Shown piece after piece: positions 53,374 to 62,623 of a DNA stretch of 64,000 bases. Origin of the DNA: JANQNX01 sp965601665. Its GTDB lineage: Bacteria > Pseudomonadota > Gammaproteobacteria > Eutrophobiales > Eutrophobiaceae. Made by a program: the position numbers and the translations under genes. Numbering within the stretch: position 1 is the first letter of the stretch; the number at the start of each line of letters is the position of its first letter. The stretch covers positions 186,001-250,000 of the forward strand of contig OZ271833.1 in assembly GCA_965601665.1 (NCBI GenBank), given 5' to 3'. The notes beneath the pieces are model-generated. The model ran no database searches. It was given only the letters and a program-made list of their open reading frames with translations, and was not told where the DNA came from.

Positions 53374-53515
53374 TTTCCGGTCCGAATTCTGGCTCGAAAA
53401 CAGGCCTGAAACAGTAAATTATTTTTAGTCTAAATTGCTGAATTATGTTAAAATTTCGGCTTAAATAACGACTAGAAATTAAGGCTTTTTTTCTTCCCTT
53501 TTTCATCAATGATTT

Positions 53516-56059
53516 ATGTCAGAATCTGAATTCGCGCGTTCGCTTTCGCACGTAAATATCGAAGACGAAATGCGGCAGTCCTATATGGACTATGCGATGA
53601 GTGTTATCGTCGGCCGCGCACTTCCCGATGTCCGTGACGGACTCAAGCCCGTTCACCGTCGCGTGTTATTTGCGATGAAGGAAATGGGTAATGATTACAA
53701 CAAACCCTACAAGAAATCGGCTCGCGTTGTTGGTGATGTAATCGGTAAGTACCATCCACATGGCGACACTGCTGTTTACGACACCATTGTCCGTATGGCC
53801 CAACCTTTCTCGTTGCGTTACGTGCTGGTCGATGGCCAGGGCAATTTTGGTTCTGTTGATGGTGATGCACCGGCGGCGATGCGCTACACCGAGGTGCGTA
53901 TGTCCCGCATTGCGCACGAAATACTGGAAGATATCGATAAGGAAACGGTCGATTTCTCGCCGAATTATGACGGGTCCGAGCATGAGCCGGTCGTATTACC
54001 GACGCGCATACCTAACCTGCTCATTAACGGCTCCAGTGGTATTGCTGTTGGCATGGCGACCAACATTCCGCCACATAACCTGTCGGAGACGATCGCCGCC
54101 TGCCTGGCCCTGATTGATAACCCGGGTATCTCTATACCCGAGTTAATGGAACATATTCCCGGGCCCGACTTTCCCACCGCGGCCATCATTAACGGCTCAT
54201 CCGGTATACGTGCGGCATACGAAACCGGGCGTGGGCGAATCTATGTGCGTGCGCGCTGTGATATCGAGGAACATGATTCCGGTAATAAAATTATCGTGAC
54301 TGAACTGCCTTACCAGGTGAATAAGGCGCGATTGCTGGAAAAGATTGCCGAACTTGTAAAAGATAAAAAGGTTACCGGTATCCGTGAACTGCGTGATGAG
54401 TCCGACAAGGATGGCATGCGTATGGTAATCGAATTACGTCGTGGAGAAGTCGCCGAGGTGATTCTGAATAATCTCTACAAGTTCACGCAAATGCAGTCTG
54501 TATTTGGCATCAATATTGTCGCCCTTGCTGATAACCAGCCGCGTTTGATGAACCTCAAGGACTTGCTTGAGGCCTTTATCAGTCATCGACGTGAGGTTGT
54601 TACACGCAGAACTATTTTTGACTTACGCAAGGCGCGTGCCCGTGCCCACATCCTTGAAGGGCTGGCAGTTGCGCTTGCGAATATCGATCCCGTCATTGCA
54701 CTGATCAAACAATCGGCAAGCCCCGCAGAGGCCAAGGCCGGGCTGCTGGAGCAGCGCTGGGAATCCGGCACCGTTGTCGAGATGTTAAAGCGTGCCGGCG
54801 CCGAGGCATCACGTCCGGATGATTTACCAGAGGAGTTTGGCTTGACTGACTCCGGCTACCGGCTGTCACCGGAACAGGCCCAGGCCATACTGGAATTGCG
54901 CTTGCAAAAACTGACCGGGCTGGAAAAAGAAAAAATATTAAATGAATACGGTGAACTGCTGGAAACGATTGCCGATTTGCTCGACATACTCTCCCGTCCG
55001 GAACGCCTGATGCAGGTGATCAGGGAAGAGCTGAACGAAATACTCGAACGTTATGGTGACGAACGACGTACGCAGATCGTGCAGACGCAGGAAGACCTCA
55101 CCATGGAAGACCTTATCACCGAGGAAGATGTGGTGGTGACCTTGTCACATGCCGGCTACGCCAAATCACAGCCCATCGACACCTATCGTTCCCAGAAACG
55201 CGGTGGTCGCGGCAAGTCTGCTACCTCGGTAAAAGAAGAAGATTTCATCGACAAGCTGTTTATTGCCAATACGCATGACACGATCCTGTGTTTTTCCAGT
55301 CGCGGAAAGCTCTACTGGTTAAAAGTCTATGAGTTGCCGCAGGCAAGCCGTGCGGCAAGGGGCAAACCTATTGTTAACTTGTTGCCGCTCGAGCAGGGAG
55401 AACAAATTAATGCCATCCTGCCTATTCGCGAATTCAGTGAAGATAAATTCGTGTTCATGGCGACAGCAGATGGCACGGTCAAGAAAACCGCGCTGTCCCA
55501 ATTCTCACGTCCGCGCCCAAGCGGTATCCGTGCCATCGATCTGGTTGATGGTAACAAGCTGATTGGTGTGGAACTGACCGACGGTGAACGCGACGTCATG
55601 CTGTTTAGTGATGCCGGAAAGGTGGTCCGTTTCCCTGAAGCACATGTGCGCGCGATGGGTAGAACGGCCAAGGGGGTGCGCGGCATTCGATTGCAGGGCG
55701 AGCAACGTGTCATCTCCCTGATCATTGTCGAGAGCGAACAGGCCGCTATCCTCACCGCGACGGAGAATGGCTATGGTAAACGCACGCCGGTTAACGACTA
55801 CCCACAGAAGTCGCGTGGCGGTTCCGGGGTCATTTCCATCCAGATCTCTGCACGTAACGGCAGCGTGGTAGGCGCCGTGGCAGTGGATAACGAGGATGAG
55901 ATCATGCTGATCAGCAACCAGGGCACACTTATCAGAACACCGGTTAGTGATATCTCGATTTTTGGACGCAACACGCAGGGCGTGCGGCTGGTTAGTCTCG
56001 GTGACACCGAAAACCTGGCTGGTCTGGAAAGGATCATTGATATCAATGACGAAGAGTAA
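53516..56059 (+). CDS. gyrA: DNA gyrase subunit A
   Basis: 847 residues. RKYHPHGD-type region reads KYHPHGDTAVYDTIVRMAQ, with Thr at the E. coli Ser83 position (as in wild-type Pseudomonas) and Asp retained at the 87 position. AMRYTEVRMS includes the active-site Tyr. The C-terminal GyrA box QKRGGRGK is present, so this is gyrase rather than ParC. A TTAAAATTTCGG just upstream may hold the -10. Confidence 0.97.
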   Translation: MSESEFARSLSHVNIEDEMRQSYMDYAMSVIVGRALPDVRDGLKPVHRRVLFAMKEMGNDYNKPYKKSARVVGDVIGKYHPHGDTAVYDTIVRMAQPFSLRYVLVDGQGNFGSVDGDAPAAMRYTEVRMSRIAHEILEDIDKETVDFSPNYDGSEHEPVVLPTRIPNLLINGSSGIAVGMATNIPPHNLSETIAACLALIDNPGISIPELMEHIPGPDFPTAAIINGSSGIRAAYETGRGRIYVRARCDIEEHDSGNKIIVTELPYQVNKARLLEKIAELVKDKKVTGIRELRDESDKDGMRMVIELRRGEVAEVILNNLYKFTQMQSVFGINIVALADNQPRLMNLKDLLEAFISHRREVVTRRTIFDLRKARARAHILEGLAVALANIDPVIALIKQSASPAEAKAGLLEQRWESGTVVEMLKRAGAEASRPDDLPEEFGLTDSGYRLSPEQAQAILELRLQKLTGLEKEKILNEYGELLETIADLLDILSRPERLMQVIREELNEILERYGDERRTQIVQTQEDLTMEDLITEEDVVVTLSHAGYAKSQPIDTYRSQKRGGRGKSATSVKEEDFIDKLFIANTHDTILCFSSRGKLYWLKVYELPQASRAARGKPIVNLLPLEQGEQINAILPIREFSEDKFVFMATADGTVKKTALSQFSRPRPSGIRAIDLVDGNKLIGVELTDGERDVMLFSDAGKVVRFPEAHVRAMGRTAKGVRGIRLQGEQRVISLIIVESEQAAILTATENGYGKRTPVNDYPQKSRGGSGVISIQISARNGSVVGAVAVDNEDEIMLISNQGTLIRTPVSDISIFGRNTQGVRLVSLGDTENLAGLERIIDINDEE

Positions 56060-56080
56060 CGGCTCTTCTCCCTCATAATT

Positions 56081-57163
56081 ATGTCGAGACGAGTTCTTAA
56101 TTTCGGTGCCGGGCCGGCAATGTTGCCGGATGAGGTCTTGAGCAGGGCGCGGGACGAAATGCTCGATTGGCAGGGGACCGGTATGTCCGTCATGGAGATA
56201 GGACACCGCACGCCCACATTCATGAACATTGCTAAACACGCAGAAAAAACACTGCGTGAGTTAATGGCAATACCGGACGACTACCATGTGCTGTTCCTGG
56301 CGGGTGGCGCTACCCATCAGTTCTCCGTGATACCCATGAATCTTCGAAGAGATAAAACCAGTGCGGACTATATTGATACGGGAATCTGGTCAGCAAAGGC
56401 CGTGCGAATTGCCAGGCCATTTTTAAACGTTAATGAGGTTTGCTCAACTAAAGATGGCGGCTATCGACATATACCCGAAGCGGACACCTGGCAACTTGAT
56501 GATACAGCGGCTTATTGCTACTACACAGAAAATGAAACCGTTGGTGGCGTACAGTTCCAGTATGTCCCCGATGTAAAGACGCCGCTGGTGTGTGACATGA
56601 CTTCCTCGATTCTGTCTCGTCCGGTTGATGTATCACGCTATGGACTTATCTTTGCCGGCGCGCAGAAAAATATTGCACCTGCCGGTCTGACCATCGTTAT
56701 CGTAAAAAAAGATCTTTGTGGCGATGTGCTGCCGTATACACCAGACCTGTTTAATTACGAGATGCAGGCCAATGACAATAGCATGTTGAACACCCCGCCG
56801 ACATTTAACTGGTATATGGCTGGCCTGATGTTCGACTGGATAAAGGCGAATGGCGGTCTTAAGGAGCTGGAAAAAGTAAACCGGAATAAGTCGTCCCTGT
56901 TATACACGTTGATCGATAACTCCGGTTTCTACAGTAATGATGTTGATGTTACCTGTCGTTCACAGATGAATGTCATCTTCCACTTACCGGATGAGAAACT
57001 CATGGGCCCGTTTTTGCAAGAAGCAGAGGAAAACCGTCTGTTTGCGTTAAAAGGCCATCGTCTTGCAGGTGGACTACGGGCGAGCATCTATAACGCCATG
57101 CCGCTTCAGGCAGTAAAGGAACTGGCGGACTTTATGCGCGAATTCGAGCGACGACACGGTTGA
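56081..57163 (+). CDS. serC: Phosphoserine aminotransferase
   Basis: PLP enzyme making phosphoserine (and 4-phosphohydroxythreonine for pyridoxal phosphate). 360 residues. NFGAGPAMLPDEVLSRARDE opens the protein; the PLP lysine is in FAGAQKNIAPAGLTIVI. First gene of the serC-pheA-hisC-tyrA-aroA-cmk-rpsA series. Confidence 0.96.
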   Translation: MSRRVLNFGAGPAMLPDEVLSRARDEMLDWQGTGMSVMEIGHRTPTFMNIAKHAEKTLRELMAIPDDYHVLFLAGGATHQFSVIPMNLRRDKTSADYIDTGIWSAKAVRIARPFLNVNEVCSTKDGGYRHIPEADTWQLDDTAAYCYYTENETVGGVQFQYVPDVKTPLVCDMTSSILSRPVDVSRYGLIFAGAQKNIAPAGLTIVIVKKDLCGDVLPYTPDLFNYEMQANDNSMLNTPPTFNWYMAGLMFDWIKANGGLKELEKVNRNKSSLLYTLIDNSGFYSNDVDVTCRSQMNVIFHLPDEKLMGPFLQEAEENRLFALKGHRLAGGLRASIYNAMPLQAVKELADFMREFERRHG

Positions 57164-57238
57164 TAACCAACTAGTGCTTGTCTCGATTGCCCGCTCTCCT
57201 TATCCTGTCGCCTTGTTCCTGTATAACCTGATTAATGA

Positions 57239-58330
57239 ATGAAAATGAGCGATAAGCCCGGCCTGGAACAGCTACGTGAAGAAATCGATGCCGTTGATAA
57301 GCAACTGCTGGAGTTGATCAGTCAGCGCGCGCGCATTGCACAGAAAGTTGCCGAGGTAAAAAACGCTGCCAGTTCAGAAAACCACTTTTACCGTCCCGAA
57401 CGTGAAGCGCAGATATTGCGCAAGATTATTGAACAGAACAAGGGTCCGCTGTCCGAAGAAGAAATGGCACGACTGTTCAGGGAAATCATGTCGGCTTGCC
57501 TGGCCCTGGAGCAGCCGCTTGATGTTGCCTACCTCGGACCGGAAGGAACGTTTACGCAGACCGCTGCTTTAAAACACTTTGGTCATTCAGTCCGTGCCTC
57601 TGCCTTCGGCAGCATTGATCAGATTTTTCGCGAGGTAGAGTCTGGCGCATCCAACTTTGGTGTCGTGCCGGTCGAGAACTCTATAGAAGGCGTCGTTAAC
57701 CATACGCTGGATATGTTGAATCATTCGAGTCTGTTGATTTGTGGCGAGGTCGAGCTACGCATTCACCATCACCTGTTGAGTAACAGCAGTGACATGGAAA
57801 CAATCGACACAGTGTATTCACATCAACAGTCGCTCGCCCAGTGCCGTGCGTGGCTGGATGCACATTTAATCAAGGCTGAGCGCATCTCGGTAAACAGTAA
57901 TGCGGAGGCGGCAAAAATTACGGCCGGTAAAAAAAATACCGCCGCCATCGCCAGCGAATCTGCGGGTGAACTGTACAAGTTACAGTGCCTGGCCAGTAAT
58001 ATTGAGGACCAGCCTGACAATACCACCCGCTTTCTGGTTATTGGCAAGAACATGTGTCCGCCCAGCGGTCAGGACAAGACCTCACTGATATTTTCAGCGC
58101 CTAACAAGCCTGGCGCCTTGCATGCCATGCTTAGTTGTTTTGCCAGCAATAATGTCAGCATGACCCGGATCGAGTCACGACCGTCCAGACGTGAAATGTG
58201 GGACTATGTGTTCTTTGTCGATATTGAAGGGCACGCCGAGGATGGGCCGGTTAAAAAAGCGCTGCAGGAAATGGAAGAGCATGCTTCGATGGTGAAGTTA
58301 CTAGGCTCTTACCCATGCTCAGTCCTTTAG
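57239..58330 (+). CDS. pheA: Bifunctional chorismate mutase/prephenate dehydratase
   Basis: 363 residues with three domains: AroQ chorismate mutase (about 1-95), prephenate dehydratase (about 98-275, VPVENSIEGVVNHTLDML), and a C-terminal ACT domain (NKPGALHAMLSCFA, ESRPSRREMWDY) that binds phenylalanine for feedback inhibition. ATG 57245 is a possible alternative start. Confidence 0.96.
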   Translation: MKMSDKPGLEQLREEIDAVDKQLLELISQRARIAQKVAEVKNAASSENHFYRPEREAQILRKIIEQNKGPLSEEEMARLFREIMSACLALEQPLDVAYLGPEGTFTQTAALKHFGHSVRASAFGSIDQIFREVESGASNFGVVPVENSIEGVVNHTLDMLNHSSLLICGEVELRIHHHLLSNSSDMETIDTVYSHQQSLAQCRAWLDAHLIKAERISVNSNAEAAKITAGKKNTAAIASESAGELYKLQCLASNIEDQPDNTTRFLVIGKNMCPPSGQDKTSLIFSAPNKPGALHAMLSCFASNNVSMTRIESRPSRREMWDYVFFVDIEGHAEDGPVKKALQEMEEHASMVKLLGSYPCSVL

Positions 58331-58346
58331 CTATATATTAATGTTC

Positions 58347-58445
58347 TTTTTCCGCGATCTCGTCGTTGGAACCGTGCTCGAATCCTCATGTATTATCTAT
58401 ACATTCCGGTTCTGCGCGCAGTTCCGCCTTGACCTCGCGGAAAAA
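58347..58445. repeat. 11-base terminal inverted repeats upstream of hisC
   Basis: TTTTTCCGCGA (58347-58357) and TCGCGGAAAAA (58435-58445) are perfect inverted repeats bounding 99 bases. Inside, GAACCG (58369-58374) pairs with CGGTTC (58407-58412). It may be a structured leader RNA or a small MITE-like element; no terminator T run follows and no gene is inside. Confidence 0.45.
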
Positions 58446-58522
58446 TAACTATTAATTAAAATCACCAACAATATCTAAAGTGCTTTTTGAATAATTGATT
58501 AATCTTAAGTTAACTAATACAT

Positions 58523-59626
58523 ATGTCTTGTGATTTATTCAGTCTGGCGACGAAAGGTGTGGCAGGTTTACAGCCTTACCATCCAGGAAAACCCATGAGC
58601 GAGTTGCAGCGTGAACTGGGTTTAAGTGACATCATAAAACTTGCCTCGAATGAGAATCCATTGGGTCCCAGCCAGCGTGTGCTTGACGCAATTGCAGCGA
58701 CCACCGATCTGTCTCGCTATCCTGATGGTAACGGCTTTGAACTGAAGCAGGCTTTGGCAAAAAAACACGGTCTTTCAATTGATCAGATTACACTAGGCAA
58801 TGGTTCCAATGACGTACTGGAGATGACTGCACGCGCATTTGTGACGCATGAACATGAGGTTATCTACTCGCAGCATTCATTTGCCGTGTATCCAATCGTG
58901 ACACAAGCGGTCGGGGCGAAACATGTTGTCGTGCCCGCTGTCGAATGGGGCCATGATCTGGAAGCAATGCAACACGCCATTACAGACCAAACACGTTTGA
59001 TGTTTGTCGCCAACCCCAATAACCCTACTGGCACATGGATTAACAGCAATGATCTCAGGCAGTTGATGGAACACGTGCCGTCACATGTGATCGTACTTGT
59101 TGATGAAGCCTATTTTGAATACGGCCGTGCAGAGGTTGATTATCCCGATGCCAGTCAATGGCTGTCAGACTTTCCCAACCTGATCGTAACGCGCACGTTT
59201 TCCAAGGCCTATGGCCTGGCTGCACTGCGTGTGGGCTATGCCATGGCGCATCCAGATGTGACCAACCTGTTAAACAGGGTAAGACAACCATTTAACAATA
59301 ACCAGCTTGCACTCGTTGCTGCAGAAACGGCAATTGCTGATTCTGATTACCTGGAACAAAGTATTGCCATCAATAGCGAGGGGATGCGATACATGGAAAT
59401 GTCACTTGATGATATGGGCCTCGACTTCATTCCATCACTGGGCAATTTCATCTGTGTCGATTTTGAACAGGAAGCCGAACCTTTATATCAGCAACTACTG
59501 CAAACCGGCGTCATTGTCAGGCCTGTTGCCAACTATGGCATGCCGAATCATTTGCGTATTTCCATCGGTCTTGAACACGAAAATAAAAAGTTTGTCCACG
59601 AACTGGGTAAAATACTGGCTGCCTAG
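58523..59626 (+). CDS. hisC: Histidinol-phosphate aminotransferase (HisC/aromatic type)
   Basis: 367 residues, fold-type I PLP enzyme. ASNENPLGPSQRVLDAI, NPNNPTGTWI and TRTFSKAYGLAALRVGYA (PLP lysine) are seen. In this aromatic cluster it may chiefly transaminate phenylpyruvate/prephenate, as reported for the hisC2-type genes next to tyrA; both roles are possible. Confidence 0.92.
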   Translation: MSCDLFSLATKGVAGLQPYHPGKPMSELQRELGLSDIIKLASNENPLGPSQRVLDAIAATTDLSRYPDGNGFELKQALAKKHGLSIDQITLGNGSNDVLEMTARAFVTHEHEVIYSQHSFAVYPIVTQAVGAKHVVVPAVEWGHDLEAMQHAITDQTRLMFVANPNNPTGTWINSNDLRQLMEHVPSHVIVLVDEAYFEYGRAEVDYPDASQWLSDFPNLIVTRTFSKAYGLAALRVGYAMAHPDVTNLLNRVRQPFNNNQLALVAAETAIADSDYLEQSIAINSEGMRYMEMSLDDMGLDFIPSLGNFICVDFEQEAEPLYQQLLQTGVIVRPVANYGMPNHLRISIGLEHENKKFVHELGKILAA

Positions 59627-59641
59627 TAACAAACGATAAAC

Positions 59642-60514
59642 ATGCTAATTAATCATTTAACTATTGTTGGTGTTGGCCTGATTGGTGGTTCTCTCGCGAG
59701 GGCATTACGTCAGGCAAAGCTGGTCGGGCATGTTACGGGTTGTAATCGTAACGAGGAGACCTTGCAGCAGGCTGTTGATTTGCACGTCATCGATGACTAT
59801 TCACTGGATATTGCAGAAGCCGTTAAACCTGCTGACGTGGTTGTTATAGGCACACCGCTGGATACAACGGTACAGTTAATACCAAGCATAGCAGCGGCGA
59901 TGGGTGAACACGCCGTGTTAACCGATGTAGGCAGTGCCAAGGGCAGTGTTGTTAATGCTGCAAGAGCGACAATGGGAGACAGGCTTGGCCAGTTTGTTCC
60001 AGGACACCCGATTGCCGGTACCGAGCAAAGTGGTGTCGCCGCCTCGTTTGCCGAGCTGTATGTCAACCATCGTGTCATACTAACCCCGTTGCCCGAAACA
60101 AAACCTGAAGCGCACGCATTAATCACCCAGATGTGGCAGGCGGTAGGCGCGAATGTCATTAACCTCGATGTTGAACATCACGACCAGGTGCTGGCGGCAA
60201 CGAGTCATCTACCGCACATGCTTGCCTATGCGCTGGTAGATTGCCTGGCAGGCATGGAGGAACGCGAGGAAATATTTAAATATGCGGCCGGTGGATTTGC
60301 CGACTTCACCCGTATCGCATCCAGCAGCCCGGAAATGTGGCATGACATTTGTCTTGCCAACCGTGAGTCCCTGTTACATTCGCTTGCCACCTTCACCGGG
60401 CATCTTGAAGAGATTCGACGGGCCATTGAAGCCGGTGATAGTGAAACGTTGCTGAAGGTGTTCAAGCGCGCCAAGCAGGCGCGAGACAATTTCACTTCCA
60501 CCAGGAAGGGTTAA
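59642..60514 (+). CDS. tyrA: Prephenate dehydrogenase
   Basis: NAD(P)-dependent enzyme of tyrosine synthesis (prephenate or arogenate). 290 residues: Rossmann motif VGVGLIGGSLARALR, then GHPIAGTEQSGVAASFA. It is separate from aroA; in Pseudomonas the two are fused. No chorismate mutase domain. Confidence 0.94.
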   Translation: MLINHLTIVGVGLIGGSLARALRQAKLVGHVTGCNRNEETLQQAVDLHVIDDYSLDIAEAVKPADVVVIGTPLDTTVQLIPSIAAAMGEHAVLTDVGSAKGSVVNAARATMGDRLGQFVPGHPIAGTEQSGVAASFAELYVNHRVILTPLPETKPEAHALITQMWQAVGANVINLDVEHHDQVLAATSHLPHMLAYALVDCLAGMEEREEIFKYAAGGFADFTRIASSSPEMWHDICLANRESLLHSLATFTGHLEEIRRAIEAGDSETLLKVFKRAKQARDNFTSTRKG

Positions 60515-60531
60515 GACTTGATAACGGTGCG

Positions 60532-61845
60532 ATGACCAGCAAACAACAGGTACGATTCAGCGTTTTGCCCGGCGGTTCACTGGCGGGAACGATAAAAGTC
60601 CCCGGAGATAAATCCATCTCGCATCGGGCGATTATGCTGGGTGCTTTAGCTGATGGAGAAACCACGGTGCAGGGTTTTCTTCAAGGCGAAGACACGCTGG
60701 CTACGCTGCACGCCTTTCAACAAATGGGGGTGAAGATTGAGCAGGGTGAATCGCTGATTCGTATCCATGGCGTTGGACTGCGAGGACTACAACCCGCATC
60801 GGGCCCATTGGATCTTGGCAATTCCGGTACGTCAGTCAGGTTAATGACTGGTTTACTGGCAGGACAATCATTCAACACCACGCTGGTTGGTGATGCGTCA
60901 TTAATGCAGCGACCCATGCGCCGCGTCATTGATCCGCTACGTGACATGGGCGCACGCATTTCCTGCACAGATAACGGTACCTTACCTGTGACCATAGAGG
61001 GCGGCCAGTCCTTGCATGGTATCGATTACACCTTGCCCGTTGCCAGTGCCCAGCTTAAGTCATGTTTGCTGCTTGCCGGTATGTACGCGCATGGTCAAAC
61101 CACCGTTACCGAGCCTGAGCCAACACGCGATCATACCGAGCGCATGCTGTCGGCGTTTATGAACCCTGTACACAGGGAAGACAATCGCATTTCTATTTTT
61201 CATAGCGAGCGACTGGTCGGAACGGATATACATGTCCCGGCGGATTTTTCGTCAGCGGCTTTTTTTATTGTTGGCGCGAGTATCGTGCCTGGTTCTGATG
61301 TCGTGCTGCGTGAGGTGGGCGTTAATCCGACCCGCCATGCCATGCTGGCAATCATGGAGGCCATGGGCGCCGATATCTCGCTACAAAACGAGAGGGTTCA
61401 ATCGGGTGAGCCGGTTGCGGATATACATGTAAAAAGTGCGCAACTGAAGGGCATTCAAATTCCTGAATCCCTGGTCGCCATCGCGATCGATGAGTTTCCT
61501 GCGATCCTTGTGGCGGCTGCCGCAGCCGTCGGCACGACGTTGCTTACCGGCGCCGGTGAACTGCGGGTCAAGGAAAGCGATAGATTAAAATCCATGTATA
61601 AAGGGCTAAATGCGCTTGGTATCGATGTGACCGAACTCGAGGATGGCCTGGTCGTCAATGGCGGCGAGTTTCACGGCGGCGTCGTTGATAGTCACGGTGA
61701 CCATCGTATCGCCATGGCTTTTGCCATCGCCGGGGTGCTGGCCACGGAGCCGGTTCATATTAAAGACTGTGCCAACGTGGCGACGTCTTTTCCCGGGTTT
61801 GTAGAACTTGCCTGTCATGCCGGTATGAATATCAGTTATGAATGA
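60532..61845 (+). CDS. aroA: 3-phosphoshikimate 1-carboxyvinyltransferase (EPSP synthase)
   Basis: 437 residues. PGDKSISHRAIMLGALADGE, LGNSGTSVRLMTGLLAG and ELRVKESDRLKSM are family signatures; DHRIAMAFAIAG is near the end. The active-site loop LGNSGTSVR has Ser where the class I consensus has Ala (LGNAGTA), so this may be a class II type enzyme. Overlaps cmk by eight bases. Confidence 0.95.
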   Translation: MTSKQQVRFSVLPGGSLAGTIKVPGDKSISHRAIMLGALADGETTVQGFLQGEDTLATLHAFQQMGVKIEQGESLIRIHGVGLRGLQPASGPLDLGNSGTSVRLMTGLLAGQSFNTTLVGDASLMQRPMRRVIDPLRDMGARISCTDNGTLPVTIEGGQSLHGIDYTLPVASAQLKSCLLLAGMYAHGQTTVTEPEPTRDHTERMLSAFMNPVHREDNRISIFHSERLVGTDIHVPADFSSAAFFIVGASIVPGSDVVLREVGVNPTRHAMLAIMEAMGADISLQNERVQSGEPVADIHVKSAQLKGIQIPESLVAIAIDEFPAILVAAAAAVGTTLLTGAGELRVKESDRLKSMYKGLNALGIDVTELEDGLVVNGGEFHGGVVDSHGDHRIAMAFAIAGVLATEPVHIKDCANVATSFPGFVELACHAGMNISYE

Positions 61846-62530
61846 TATCCCGGTAATTGCCGTTGATGGTCCCAGCGGAACGGGCAAGGGGACCGTCTGT
61901 AGTTATCTTGCTGATTGGCTGGGCTGGCACTTCCTTGATAGCGGCGCACTCTACCGCCTGTTGGCTCTGGCGGCCAAAAAGCGCGGCATCGTCGACACCG
62001 ACACGCATAGCCTTGAAAATCTGGCTGGTGAACTAGATATCGAATTTGAAGTGCAGGGGGCAGGTAAATTGGTCAAGGTGATCCTGGATGGAGGCGATGC
62101 TACGGCCGCGATCCGTACCGAGGACTGCGGACGGGATGCCTCGGTAGTGGCCGCCATACCGGGGGTTCGGCAAGCCTTATTATCCAGGCAGCACGGCTTC
62201 CGCCGGGCGCCCGGGCTGGTAGCCGACGGCCGCGATATGGGAACGGTTGTCTTCCCTGATGCCGACCTGAAAATATTTCTCACCGCCAGCGCCGAAGAAA
62301 GGGCCAAAAGACGCTATAAACAGTTGAATGGGCAAGGTATTAGTGCTAATCTCCGCCACCTTTCCGCGGATATCAGTGCCCGTGATGAACGAGATAGCCA
62401 GCGAGCTATATCGCCACTGAAACCAGCGGAAGATGCCGTGGTGATTGATACCAGCGAAATGGATATCGATACCGTGGTTCGAAGCATACGGGAGCACGTC
62501 CTGAAAAACATCCCGGCCGCTTCGAAATAA
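61838..62530 (+). CDS. cmk: Cytidylate kinase
   Basis: Phosphorylates CMP and dCMP. 230 residues with the P-loop VDGPSGTGKGTVCSYLA, GRDMGTVVFPDADLKIFLTA and a RDERDSQRAISPLKPAEDAV end. Position between aroA and rpsA is the standard order. Confidence 0.95.
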   Translation: MNDIPVIAVDGPSGTGKGTVCSYLADWLGWHFLDSGALYRLLALAAKKRGIVDTDTHSLENLAGELDIEFEVQGAGKLVKVILDGGDATAAIRTEDCGRDASVVAAIPGVRQALLSRQHGFRRAPGLVADGRDMGTVVFPDADLKIFLTASAEERAKRRYKQLNGQGISANLRHLSADISARDERDSQRAISPLKPAEDAVVIDTSEMDIDTVVRSIREHVLKNIPAASK

Positions 62531-62623
62531 CAGGTGGTTGACACTCGCCTTGGGTGCGCAACTTAAGATTAACTTAAACAGAAGATTGTCCGCTGTCCGC
62601 AGCCACAATCAGGATTCCTTCCA

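Noticed and set aside
53530..53950. Thr instead of Ser in the quinolone-resistance region of GyrA
   Set aside because: Thr is the normal residue at this position in several wild-type gammaproteobacteria, such as Pseudomonas, so it is not evidence of a resistance mutation.
55505..56239. Antisense open frame of 244 codons across the end of gyrA and start of serC
   Set aside because: Mirrors two certain genes, has no family resemblance and no start signals.
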